From CALJFL01 sp039964455 (GTDB lineage: Bacteria; Pseudomonadota; Gammaproteobacteria; Pseudomonadales; Halieaceae): a stretch of 64,000 nt of DNA. Position numbers and translations under genes: made by a program. The notes beneath the pieces were generated by a model. That model made no database searches. It saw nothing but the letters and a program-made list of their open reading frames with translations, and had not been told where the DNA came from. The stretch is from contig JBDVXK010000010.1 of the NCBI GenBank assembly GCA_039964455.1, positions 1 through 64,000 on the forward strand, in the 5' to 3' direction. Shown piece after piece: positions 51,236-59,045 of this stretch. The stretch's first letter is position 1, and every line of letters begins with the position of its first letter.

Positions 51236-52885
51236 TTAGCCGTCGCCCTTGCGCGGCCAGATTAGCGCAATGGCCAGACCACCCAGTAGCCAGCTGGCGG
51301 CGGGGGCGCTGGCCAGGTGCTGCCAGCCGTTGGGAAATGCTGTAATGGCGGCTAGCACACAGGCAATAGCGGCCAGCATTTGACGTTTGCGTTGACGCCG
51401 ATGATCCTGCGCTTGTGCTTCCATCTTGGCCACCAGGCGTTGCTGTTGCTGCAGGCGATCCTCACTCTCCCGCGAGTGCTGAAGGTTATCCAGTACTGCA
51501 TCGGGCAGCTGCGGCAGTTGCTCCAGCCATGCGGGCGCATGCTGTTGCAGGCGCTTGAGCATGGACTGGGGCGAGTAGCGCTCCTGAATCCAGTTTTCGA
51601 GAAATGGCTGGGCGGTTTCCCAGAGGTTAAGTTCTGGATACAGCTGCCTGCCCAGGCCTTCAATATTCAGCAGGGTTTTCTGCAGCAATACCAGTGACGG
51701 TTGCACCTCCATGTCGAAGCGCCTTGCCGTGCGAAACAGGTACACCAGCAATTGGCCAAAGGAAATCTCACTGATCGGTCGTTCGAACACCGGTTCACAC
51801 ACCGCGCGCAGTGCCGACTCGAAATCCTGAACCCGGGTTTGCGGTGGCACCCAGCCACACTCCACATGTAACTGTGCGACGGTGCGATAGTCGCGTTGGA
51901 AAATACCCAACAGGTTGCGCGCCAGATAGTACTGGTCGGCGTCGCTCAGGCTGCCGATGATCGCGCAGTCAACCGCGATATAAGATGGATCGCTGGGGTC
52001 GCTTGCATCCACGAAAATGTTACCCGGGTGCATATCGGCGTGAAAAAAACTGTCACGGAAAACCTGGGTGAAGAAAATTTCGACGCCGCGTTCCCCCAAC
52101 ACCTTCAGGTCTACGCCGCGCGCTCGCAGCGTATCCATGTCGGTGACCGGAATTCCGTTGATACGCTCCATGGTGAACACGTTGCGACGGGTGTAATCCC
52201 AGTAAACTTCTGGCACGTAAACCAGATTGCTGTTTTCAAAGTTGCGGCGCAGCTGTGAGGCATTGGCAGCCTCTCTGGCGAGGTCCAGTTCATCGAGAAT
52301 AGTCAGTTCGTAATCACTGACAACCTCGATCGGACGCAGCCTGCGACCATCCGGCAGGTATTTGTGCACCAGTCGGGCCAGCGTCATCATCAACGCAATG
52401 TCCTGTCGTATGACGGGCTCGATGTCTGGCCGTACCACTTTAACAACGACGTGCTTGTCCCCCGTGAGCGTGGCTGCATGTACCTGCGCAACTGACGCAG
52501 ATGCCATCGGCGTTCGCTCGAAACTGGTGTAGAGATCTTCTACCGGTTTGCCCAGGGCGGCTTCGATGATGGCCACCGATTGTTCCTCGGGAAAGGGCGG
52601 TACTTCATCCTGCAGTCTGGCGAGTTCGTCAGCGATGTCCTCGGGTAGCAGGTCCCGTCGTGTCGACAGCATCTGGCCGAATTTGATGAATACCGGCCCC
52701 AGCTCTTCAAGCGCACAGCGTATTCTTTCACCACGATTAAGATCGGGGGCGCTTGCAAGTCGCCATGGGGATAGTTTCAGTGCGTAGCGAGGCAGAGCGG
52801 GTAGGTGGTCTTCGTCAACAAGCTCGTCAAGTCGATAGCGGCCGACGATGCGAAGTATGGTAGCCAGTCGTGTTAGGCGAGACAT
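51236..52885 (-). CDS. ubiB: Ubiquinone biosynthesis kinase-like protein UbiB
   Basis: Atypical kinase/ATPase needed for aerobic ubiquinone synthesis, 549 aa. The KxGQ motif lies in FIKFGQMLSTRRDLLPEDIADEL. The Ala-rich loop replacing the Gly loop is in TPMASASVAQVHAA, and the catalytic block is FFHADMHPGNIFVD with a later Asp in IAVDCAIIGSL. Two C-terminal helices (about 497-515 and 523-543) anchor it to the membrane. It starts 7 bp after ubiJ. It supports the Ubi complex rather than a reaction step of its own. Confidence 0.95.
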   Translation of the reverse strand: MSRLTRLATILRIVGRYRLDELVDEDHLPALPRYALKLSPWRLASAPDLNRGERIRCALEELGPVFIKFGQMLSTRRDLLPEDIADELARLQDEVPPFPEEQSVAIIEAALGKPVEDLYTSFERTPMASASVAQVHAATLTGDKHVVVKVVRPDIEPVIRQDIALMMTLARLVHKYLPDGRRLRPIEVVSDYELTILDELDLAREAANASQLRRNFENSNLVYVPEVYWDYTRRNVFTMERINGIPVTDMDTLRARGVDLKVLGERGVEIFFTQVFRDSFFHADMHPGNIFVDASDPSDPSYIAVDCAIIGSLSDADQYYLARNLLGIFQRDYRTVAQLHVECGWVPPQTRVQDFESALRAVCEPVFERPISEISFGQLLVYLFRTARRFDMEVQPSLVLLQKTLLNIEGLGRQLYPELNLWETAQPFLENWIQERYSPQSMLKRLQQHAPAWLEQLPQLPDAVLDNLQHSRESEDRLQQQQRLVAKMEAQAQDHRRQRKRQMLAAIACVLAAITAFPNGWQHLASAPAASWLLGGLAIALIWPRKGDG

Positions 52886-52892
52886 GACGATA

Positions 52893-53534
52893 TCAGGCCT
52901 TTATTCGATCGATTTTCTGGCGCAGCCTGCGGCTTCGCGATTCCAGCCTCTCAACCCGCAGCGATAATTCCTGTACATCACGATAGAAGTCATCGAGTTC
53001 CAGCCTTGGTGGGCTCAGCCTGCCTTCTTCGTGGATGAATTCCTCAAGCTGTCGCTCAAGGCTGATGCGTGTTTGACCGCCCCAGCTGAAACCCGCGCGC
53101 AGAATCTCTGCGAGCTGGTGACCAAGCACATCGCCCAGGCCATCGACCAGCGGTGCTTCCCAGTCGATGTCCAGGGTCCCCAGAATTTGCTGCAACTCCA
53201 GTAGCGGGGCGCTGTCGCCTTCCAGTTCCAGACCACCATTGATCAGGCTGGCGGCGGGGTCCTCAGATGTTGTCAGTTCGGTGAAGTCGGCCGCCGACCC
53301 TTTGACACGTGTAGTGACCGGCCCCTCGTAGATACCCATCAGCCGTACACCGTCTTTGACGGGTTGCAGGTACATGTCCAGAGGTGGCGAAGAACACTCC
53401 AGCGCGAATACGCAGTCTTCGAGTTCGGCGAGCTCTGCGCGGGCGCGCGGCGCTAGTTCCAGTGCCCGATTGACGAGATTTTCCAGCGCAGCGATTGCAC
53501 CGGTGTGCAGGGTCGGATTGATGCCGGGATTCAT
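52893..53534 (-). CDS. ubiJ: Ubiquinone biosynthesis accessory factor UbiJ
   Basis: A 213-residue lipid-binding scaffold of the soluble Ubi complex. An SCP2-like sterol-carrier domain occupies about 15-125 (ALENLVNRALELAP, PVKDGVRLMGIYEGPVTTRVKGSAADF). A C-terminal coiled coil (about 160-213, RLSPPRLELDDFYRDVQELSLRVERLESRSRRLRQKIDRI region) is usual for the family. It lies between ubiE (1 bp gap) and ubiB. Confidence 0.92.
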   Translation of the reverse strand: MNPGINPTLHTGAIAALENLVNRALELAPRARAELAELEDCVFALECSSPPLDMYLQPVKDGVRLMGIYEGPVTTRVKGSAADFTELTTSEDPAASLINGGLELEGDSAPLLELQQILGTLDIDWEAPLVDGLGDVLGHQLAEILRAGFSWGGQTRISLERQLEEFIHEEGRLSPPRLELDDFYRDVQELSLRVERLESRSRRLRQKIDRIKA

Positions 53535-53535
53535 C

Positions 53536-54288
53536 TCAGGCCTTGATGCCTTTATGCAGGGCGACGATGCCCCCTGTCATGTCGTGGTACTCGCAGCGAC
53601 TGAATCCGGCATCTTCCATCATGTCTTTCAATGTTTCCTGGTCCGGGTGCATGCGTATGGATTCGGCAAGGTATTGGTAGCTGTCGCTGTCATTGGCGAC
53701 CAGCTTGCCCATGAAGGGCAAAACCCGAAAGGAGTAGGCGTCATAAGCCCGGCTGAGCAGAGGGTTACCAGGCTTGGAAAACTCCAGCACCAGCAACCTG
53801 CCGCCAGGCTTCAGGATGCGCAGCATGGAGCGCAGCGCCTTGTCCTTGTCGGTAACGTTGCGCAAGCCAAAGGCGATGGTGACGCAGTCAAAGCTGTCGT
53901 CCGGAAATGGCAGGTCCTGGGCATCGGCCTGCACAAACTCGATATTGGCCTGCCTGCCGGTGTCCAGCAGTTTGTCGCGACCCACCTCCAGCATCGCGCC
54001 GTTAATGTCGGCGAGTACCACCCGGCCTCCCGGACCAACAATGTCAGCAAAGCGGGCGGCGAGATCACCGGTGCCGCCAGCGATATCCAGCACGGCGTTG
54101 TTTTTGCGCACACCACTCAATTCAATGGTGAAGCGCTTCCACAGGCGGTGTATACCGACCGACATGAGGTCGTTCATCACGTCATAGCGTGCGGCCACTG
54201 AATCAAAAACGTCGGCGACAAGGCCGGCTTTGGCGTCCTTGTCGACTTGCTGGTAACCGAAGTGGGTGGTGTCTTTTTCGCTGCTCAT
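53536..54288 (-). CDS. ubiE: Ubiquinone/menaquinone C-methyltransferase UbiE
   Basis: SAM-dependent C-methyltransferase of quinone synthesis, 250 aa. Hallmarks are VFDSVAARYDVMNDLMSVGIHRLWKR, the SAM loop VLDIAGGTGDLAARFADIVG, DAQDLPFPDDSFDCVTIAFGLRNVTD and LLVLEFSKPGNPLLSRAYDAYSF. It is the first gene of the ubiE-ubiJ-ubiB-hisI-hisE-tatABC run, all on the minus strand with short gaps or overlaps. Confidence 0.97.
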   Translation of the reverse strand: MSSEKDTTHFGYQQVDKDAKAGLVADVFDSVAARYDVMNDLMSVGIHRLWKRFTIELSGVRKNNAVLDIAGGTGDLAARFADIVGPGGRVVLADINGAMLEVGRDKLLDTGRQANIEFVQADAQDLPFPDDSFDCVTIAFGLRNVTDKDKALRSMLRILKPGGRLLVLEFSKPGNPLLSRAYDAYSFRVLPFMGKLVANDSDSYQYLAESIRMHPDQETLKDMMEDAGFSRCEYHDMTGGIVALHKGIKA

Positions 54289-54359
54289 AGCGATCCTGCT
54301 TTCCTGATGGCGAGCACATTGTAACGCGATGGAGAAGTTTTGGTCAGGCGGGGGAAATA

Positions 54360-54752
54360 TCAGGGGTCGAACTGGATAACCTGCACGTCGGGGTCGCGTG
54401 TTTGTCCGGCAGCAGCCAGCTTATCCAGGTAGGCCTGCCACCAGGCCTGCTGATTGATGCATAGCTCGTAAAGGTAAGACCATGAATACAGACCGGTATC
54501 GTGGCCATCGTCAAATACCAGTTGCAGGGCGTAGTGTCCCACCGGCTGGATTGCTTTGATGTTGACCTTGGCCTTGCCGGTCTGCAGAACCTCCTTTCCC
54601 GGCCCGTGTCCGCGTACCTCGGCAGAGGGGGAGAAGACGCGCAAATACTCGCAGCTCAGGGAGTAGGACTCACCATTGGCGTAATCCAGTGCCAGCTGGC
54701 GCGAGCGACTGTGAAGGTTGATACCGGTAGGGCGTTGATCAGTGTCTGTCAT
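54360..54752 (-). CDS. DUF971 domain protein
   Basis: A 130-residue protein made of the DUF971 domain, also found at the N-terminus of gamma-butyrobetaine hydroxylases. Conserved parts are INLHSRSRQLALDYANGESYSLSCEYLRVFSPSAEVRGHGPG, VGHYALQLVFDDGHDTGLYSWSYLYEL. Some stand-alone members bind Fe-S or assist iron-sulfur assembly, but the function here is not known. It lies 8 bp after hslU on the same strand, so it is probably in the hslV-hslU unit. Confidence 0.88.
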   Translation of the reverse strand: MTDTDQRPTGINLHSRSRQLALDYANGESYSLSCEYLRVFSPSAEVRGHGPGKEVLQTGKAKVNIKAIQPVGHYALQLVFDDGHDTGLYSWSYLYELCINQQAWWQAYLDKLAAAGQTRDPDVQVIQFDP

Positions 54753-54760
54753 GCTGATGC

Positions 54761-56083
54761 CTAGAGAATGAAGCGCGACAGGTCTTCGTCCGCGCTCAAT
54801 TCGGCCAGTTGGGCGTCTACATAGTCAGCATCGATTTTAATCGCCTCCCCCTGCAAACCTGTATCGGCAGCGCTAAACGAGACGTGCTCCAGCAAACGCT
54901 CCATCACCGTGTGCAACCTGCGTGCACCGATGTTTTCCGTGCGCTCATTGACCTGCCAGGCTGTTTCGGCGATTCGGCTGAGGCCATCGGTAGTGAAACT
55001 GATGTTGAGCCCCTCGGTAGCCAACAGGGCCTGATATTGCTCGGTCAAGGAGGCGTCCGGCTCGGTCAGAATCCGTTCAAAATCCTCCGGGCTCAGCGCA
55101 TTGAGTTCGACGCGTATAGGCAGGCGGCCCTGTAATTCCGGGATCAGGTCAGAGGGCTTGGCCAGATGAAATGCACCAGAGGCGATAAAGAGGATGTGGT
55201 CTGTCTTGATCATGCCGTGCTTGGTGCTCACGGTGGAGCCTTCGATCAGCGGCAGCAAATCGCGCTGTACCCCTTCCCGGGACACGTCAGCACCCGCGCC
55301 TTCGCTGCGCTTGGCGACCTTGTCCAGCTCATCGATAAACACGATGCCATTTTGTTCTGCAGCATTGATGGCTTTTTGCTTCAACTCATCTTCGTTAACC
55401 ATTTTCGAGGCTTCTTCATCGCACAGGGCTTCGAAGGCGGCCTTGACCGTCAACTTGCTGGTTTTGGTTTGCTGGCGAGACATATTTGAAAACATACTTT
55501 GCAGCTGGTCGGTCATCTCCTCCATGCCGGGGGGCGCCATGATCTCTACCCCGGCCGGCTTGCTGCTGAGCTCCAATTCGATTTCCTTGTCGTCGAGATC
55601 ACCCTCGCGCAACTTTTTACGCAGCAATTGTCTAGTGCTGGAGTTGCTGTCGGTTTCGCTGTCGCGTGCTGGCGGCAGCAGAACATCCAGTATGCGCTCC
55701 TCAGCGGACTCCTCGGCCAGCGATCGCACCCGCAGCATCTCCTGTTCGCGGTAGAGCTTTAAAGCCATGTCGACGAGATCGCGAATAATCGATTCCACAT
55801 CCCTGCCCACATAGCCTACTTCCGTAAACTTGGTAGCTTCCACCTTTACAAACGGCGCATTGGCCAGCTTGGCGAGACGGCGGGCAATTTCCGTTTTGCC
55901 AACCCCGGTGGGGCCTATCATAAGAATATTTTTGGGCGTGATTTCACTGCGCAGCGCTTCTTCCAGCTGCATGCGTCGCCAGCGATTACGCAGGGCGATT
56001 GCCACTGCCCGCTTGGCGTCTTCCTGACCGATGATGTGTTTGTCGAGCTCGTGAACGATCTCGCGGGGTGTCATGTTGGACAT
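54761..56083 (-). CDS. hslU: ATP-dependent protease ATPase subunit HslU
   Basis: AAA+ unfoldase ring that feeds proteins to HslV. It is 440 aa. The start MSNMTPREIVHELDKHIIGQEDAKRAV, Walker A GPTGVGKTEIARRLA, pore motif GYVGRDVES, a middle I-domain (about 105-240), Walker B IVFIDELDK and the C-terminal hook ending in LSRFIL are typical. It starts in direct contact with the hslV stop (TGA-ATG). Confidence 0.97.
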   Translation of the reverse strand: MSNMTPREIVHELDKHIIGQEDAKRAVAIALRNRWRRMQLEEALRSEITPKNILMIGPTGVGKTEIARRLAKLANAPFVKVEATKFTEVGYVGRDVESIIRDLVDMALKLYREQEMLRVRSLAEESAEERILDVLLPPARDSETDSNSSTRQLLRKKLREGDLDDKEIELELSSKPAGVEIMAPPGMEEMTDQLQSMFSNMSRQQTKTSKLTVKAAFEALCDEEASKMVNEDELKQKAINAAEQNGIVFIDELDKVAKRSEGAGADVSREGVQRDLLPLIEGSTVSTKHGMIKTDHILFIASGAFHLAKPSDLIPELQGRLPIRVELNALSPEDFERILTEPDASLTEQYQALLATEGLNISFTTDGLSRIAETAWQVNERTENIGARRLHTVMERLLEHVSFSAADTGLQGEAIKIDADYVDAQLAELSADEDLSRFIL

Positions 56084-56623
56084 TCAGAAATCCAGTTGTT
56101 CGATGGTTTGATTGTGGTTGGTGTAAATGCAGATATCGCCCGCGATAGAAAGGCCTCGTTCCACGATGTCGCGTGCCCCTAACTCGGTATTATCGATAAG
56201 CGCTCTCGCCGCCGCCTGAGCGAATGAGCCGCCGGAGCCTATAGCGATGAGGTTGTCTTCTGGCTCGATGACATCCCCGTTGCCGGAGATGACCAGCGAG
56301 GTGTCTTTATCGGCAACCGCCAATAGTGCTTCCAATTGCCGCAGGGCCCGCTCCGTGCGCCAGGCTTTTGCCAGCTCTACCGCCGCCCTGACCAGGTGAC
56401 CCTGGTGTTTGTCGAGTTGCGCCTCGAACAGTTCGAATAATGTGAAGGCATCAGCGGTACCGCCGGCGAAGCCTGCCAGTACCTGGTCCTTGTAAAGGCG
56501 TCTTACCTTGCGGGCGTTGCCTTTCATCACGGTATTACCCATGGATACCTGCCCGTCGCCGCCAATGACCACGGTGTTACCCCTGCGCACAGACAGGATG
56601 GTCGTACCTCTGAATTGTTCCAC
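56084..56623 (-). CDS. hslV: ATP-dependent protease peptidase subunit HslV with propeptide
   Basis: Proteasome-like threonine peptidase that degrades substrates threaded by HslU. The 179-residue protein reads MEQFRG-TTILSVRRGNTVVIGGDGQVSMGNTVMKGNARKVRRLY, with the catalytic Thr preceded by six residues rather than by Met alone as in E. coli. A start codon next to the Thr is not available, and GTG 56623 has GGAG upstream, so a propeptide like that of betaproteobacterial HslV is likely. It must be removed to free the Thr. hslU follows directly. Confidence 0.96.
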   Translation of the reverse strand: MEQFRGTTILSVRRGNTVVIGGDGQVSMGNTVMKGNARKVRRLYKDQVLAGFAGGTADAFTLFELFEAQLDKHQGHLVRAAVELAKAWRTERALRQLEALLAVADKDTSLVISGNGDVIEPEDNLIAIGSGGSFAQAAARALIDNTELGARDIVERGLSIAGDICIYTNHNQTIEQLDF

Positions 56624-56685
56624 AGTGTTTCTCCGGAGTTGTCAGGCAGATATGGTGGTGCCCGGCTGAACTTTCAAGCCCCTGG

Positions 56686-57264
56686 TCAGGGTGTGCCGCG
56701 TTTGAGCAGTAGCGTGTCTATATTTTGGGCCGCGGTCAGGCTGCGGGCTTTCGACATAGCGGAGCGGCTGGCGAATGGTCCCACATAGACCCGAAACCAC
56801 TGTCCGTTATCGCCGTTGGTTTCTTCTACTTTGGGTTCCAGGCCCAGTAGCAGTAATTCTGCGCGCCGCCGGTCGGCGTCGTCCCGCTGGCGAAACGAGC
56901 CCGCCTGCAGGAGGTAGGCTTCGCTGCTGGCACTGGTGCGGGTCTGGGTGACTTCCGCCGGATCGACGTCCACCTCGATCTTCCTCTCGGGTAATAGGGT
57001 GTAAAAGTCAAAACGCGGCTTGGGTTTGCTGCTTGTCTCTGGCTCGCCCGCAACAGCTACCGGTTCAGCGCCAGGCTCCGCGGGTAAGGTAGCCATGTAG
57101 AGTACAAAACTGAGGAACAGGCCGCTGGCCAGACCGGCACCATACCAGCGCCATGGGCTGGCATGCTGAGTCTTTGCCGGAGCCGCTTTTTTGCGTGCCG
57201 GTGCTTTTTTTCGGGCTGGCTTTGGCGGGGAGCTCTTGCGTTGCTTGGCGTAATCCTTGGCCAT
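56686..57264 (-). CDS. SPOR-domain membrane protein, FtsN-like
   Basis: A 192-residue inner-membrane protein. A basic, Lys/Pro/Ala-rich cytoplasmic tail (1-38) is followed by one helix (about 42-62, GAGLASGLFLSFVLYMATL), a linker, and a SPOR domain (about 112-190: YLLQAGSFRQRDDADRRRAELLLLGLEPKVEE, WFRVYVGPFASRSAMSKA). SPOR domains bind stem-peptide-free glycans at the septum. It is shorter than E. coli FtsN but keeps its layout and sits between argS and hslV, the usual ftsN place. Its ATG lies 2 bp from the argS stop. Confidence 0.88.
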   Translation of the reverse strand: MAKDYAKQRKSSPPKPARKKAPARKKAAPAKTQHASPWRWYGAGLASGLFLSFVLYMATLPAEPGAEPVAVAGEPETSSKPKPRFDFYTLLPERKIEVDVDPAEVTQTRTSASSEAYLLQAGSFRQRDDADRRRAELLLLGLEPKVEETNGDNGQWFRVYVGPFASRSAMSKARSLTAAQNIDTLLLKRGTP

Positions 57265-57266
57265 GG

Positions 57267-58952
57267 CTACATTGACTCCGGGGCGCTAACGCCCAGCAGG
57301 TCCAGGCCGTTGGCTATAACCTGACGCACCGCTTCACTCAGCGCCAGACGGGCATCCCGCAGTGGCTGGTCGTCCACCAGCATTTTATGCGCGTTGTAGT
57401 AGGTGTGAAACTCCGCTGCCAGATCGCGCAGGTAGTTGGCGATGGTGTGCGGTTCGTTGTTGGCTGCGGCATTGGCAACGACTTCCGGATATTGGTCCAG
57501 CCTACGCATCAATGCTTTCTCGTGTTCTTCGGTGAGCTGGTCCAGGTGGGTCAACGCACTGTCGCCATGCCACTGCCAGCCTTGCTCTGCCAGCTTGCGC
57601 CTGACGCTGCAAACGCGGGCGTGAGCATACTGAATGTAGTACACAGGGTTGTCGTTGCTCTGTGATAGCGCCAGATCGATATCGAAAGTCAGCTGCGAAC
57701 TGGGGCCACGTGCCACCAAAAAGTAGCGGGTAGCGTCACAGCCCACTTCGTCGACCAGATCCCTCAGTGTGACGTAGCTGCCGGCCCGCTTGGACAATTT
57801 AACTTCCTGCCCGTCACGCATCACAGTAACCATCTGGTGCAGGACATAGTCAGGCCACCCCTGCGGGATGCCCTCGTCCAGCGCCTGCAGCCCGGCTCTT
57901 ACCCGAGTAACGGTGCTATGGTGATCGGCGCCTTGCTCGTTGATGACGCGTTCGAAGCCGCGCTGCCATTTATTCTTGTGATAGGCGACATCGGGCAGGA
58001 AGTAGGTATAACCGCCATCGGATTTGCGCATCACACGATCTTTGTCGTCACCAAATTCGGTAGTTCTCAGCCAGAGCGCACCCTCTTTCTCATAGGTCTG
58101 GTTGTTTTCGATCAACCTGGCGACTGTTCTCTCCACATCGCCCTGGCTATAGAGGTCGGACTCGAGAAAGTAGTTGTCGAAGTGGACAGCGAAAGCTTTC
58201 AGATCCAGGTCCTGTTCCCTGCGCAGGTAGGCGACGCTGAAGCGCCTGATGGCATCCAGGTCCTCGCCATCGCCGGCAGCTTCCACGTGTTGATCCTCGG
58301 CGTCCACCTTGTCACCGCGCAGATAGGCTTGTGCCACTTCGCTGATGTAGTCTCCGCGGTAGCCATCTTCCGGCCAGCTGTCATCATCGGGCCCCAGCCC
58401 GCGGCAGCGTGCCTGAACCGACAGTGCGAGATTGTTGATCTGTTGCCCCGCATCGTTGTAATAGAACTCGCTGGCTACATCCCAACCGGTGGCTACCAGT
58501 AGCCGGCAGATGCTGTCGCCTACCGCTGCGCCGCGGCCATGGCCTACATGCAAAGGACCGGTGGGGTTAGCAGAGACAAATTCAACCTGTACTTTGCGTC
58601 CGGCGCCGGTGGTTGATTTACCAAAGTCCACGCCCTGACTCAGCACCCGGCTGATCACCGCCTGACTGCTGTCCTGTGACAGCGTGAAATTGATGAACCC
58701 TGGCCCCGCCACTTCTGCTTTCGCGAGGAACTGAGCCTCCGGCAGGGCGGCACAAATCATGTCGGCCAATTCTCTGGGATTTTTGCGCGCGGATTTGGCC
58801 AGGGTCATGGCTATATTACTGGCCAGGTCGCCGTGGCTTTTATCCCGGGTGCGATCAATCTGGATAGTCGGCTGGGAATCCTCTGGCAGAATGCCCTGTG
58901 TCATCAGCGTATCCAGTGCTTGCTGGATGAGCTGGGTGAGTTCTTGCTTCAT
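57267..58952 (-). CDS. argS: Arginyl-tRNA synthetase
   Basis: Class I synthetase of 561 aa that charges tRNA-Arg. It has an N-terminal Add-1 domain (about 1-100, ending VAGPGFINF), the HIGH box as HVGHGRG in PTGPLHVGHGRGAAVGD, the KMSKS region as KLSKRAGSYVTL, and a C-terminal helical anticodon domain ending MLVDDQPLRDARLALSEAVRQVI. No Shine-Dalgarno-like site is seen ahead of the ATG (CTCCCCCACC precedes it), though the N-terminus fits the family. It starts 93 bp downstream of priA. Confidence 0.97.
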   Translation of the reverse strand: MKQELTQLIQQALDTLMTQGILPEDSQPTIQIDRTRDKSHGDLASNIAMTLAKSARKNPRELADMICAALPEAQFLAKAEVAGPGFINFTLSQDSSQAVISRVLSQGVDFGKSTTGAGRKVQVEFVSANPTGPLHVGHGRGAAVGDSICRLLVATGWDVASEFYYNDAGQQINNLALSVQARCRGLGPDDDSWPEDGYRGDYISEVAQAYLRGDKVDAEDQHVEAAGDGEDLDAIRRFSVAYLRREQDLDLKAFAVHFDNYFLESDLYSQGDVERTVARLIENNQTYEKEGALWLRTTEFGDDKDRVMRKSDGGYTYFLPDVAYHKNKWQRGFERVINEQGADHHSTVTRVRAGLQALDEGIPQGWPDYVLHQMVTVMRDGQEVKLSKRAGSYVTLRDLVDEVGCDATRYFLVARGPSSQLTFDIDLALSQSNDNPVYYIQYAHARVCSVRRKLAEQGWQWHGDSALTHLDQLTEEHEKALMRRLDQYPEVVANAAANNEPHTIANYLRDLAAEFHTYYNAHKMLVDDQPLRDARLALSEAVRQVIANGLDLLGVSAPESM

Positions 58953-59045
58953 GGTGGGGGAGCTTACCTGGTTTGATCAGTGGGTGGCTGCTCGAGCCGC
59001 GGGTATTATCGCTGTATCGGCAGCAGATGACCAGTTGCAGCCCAT

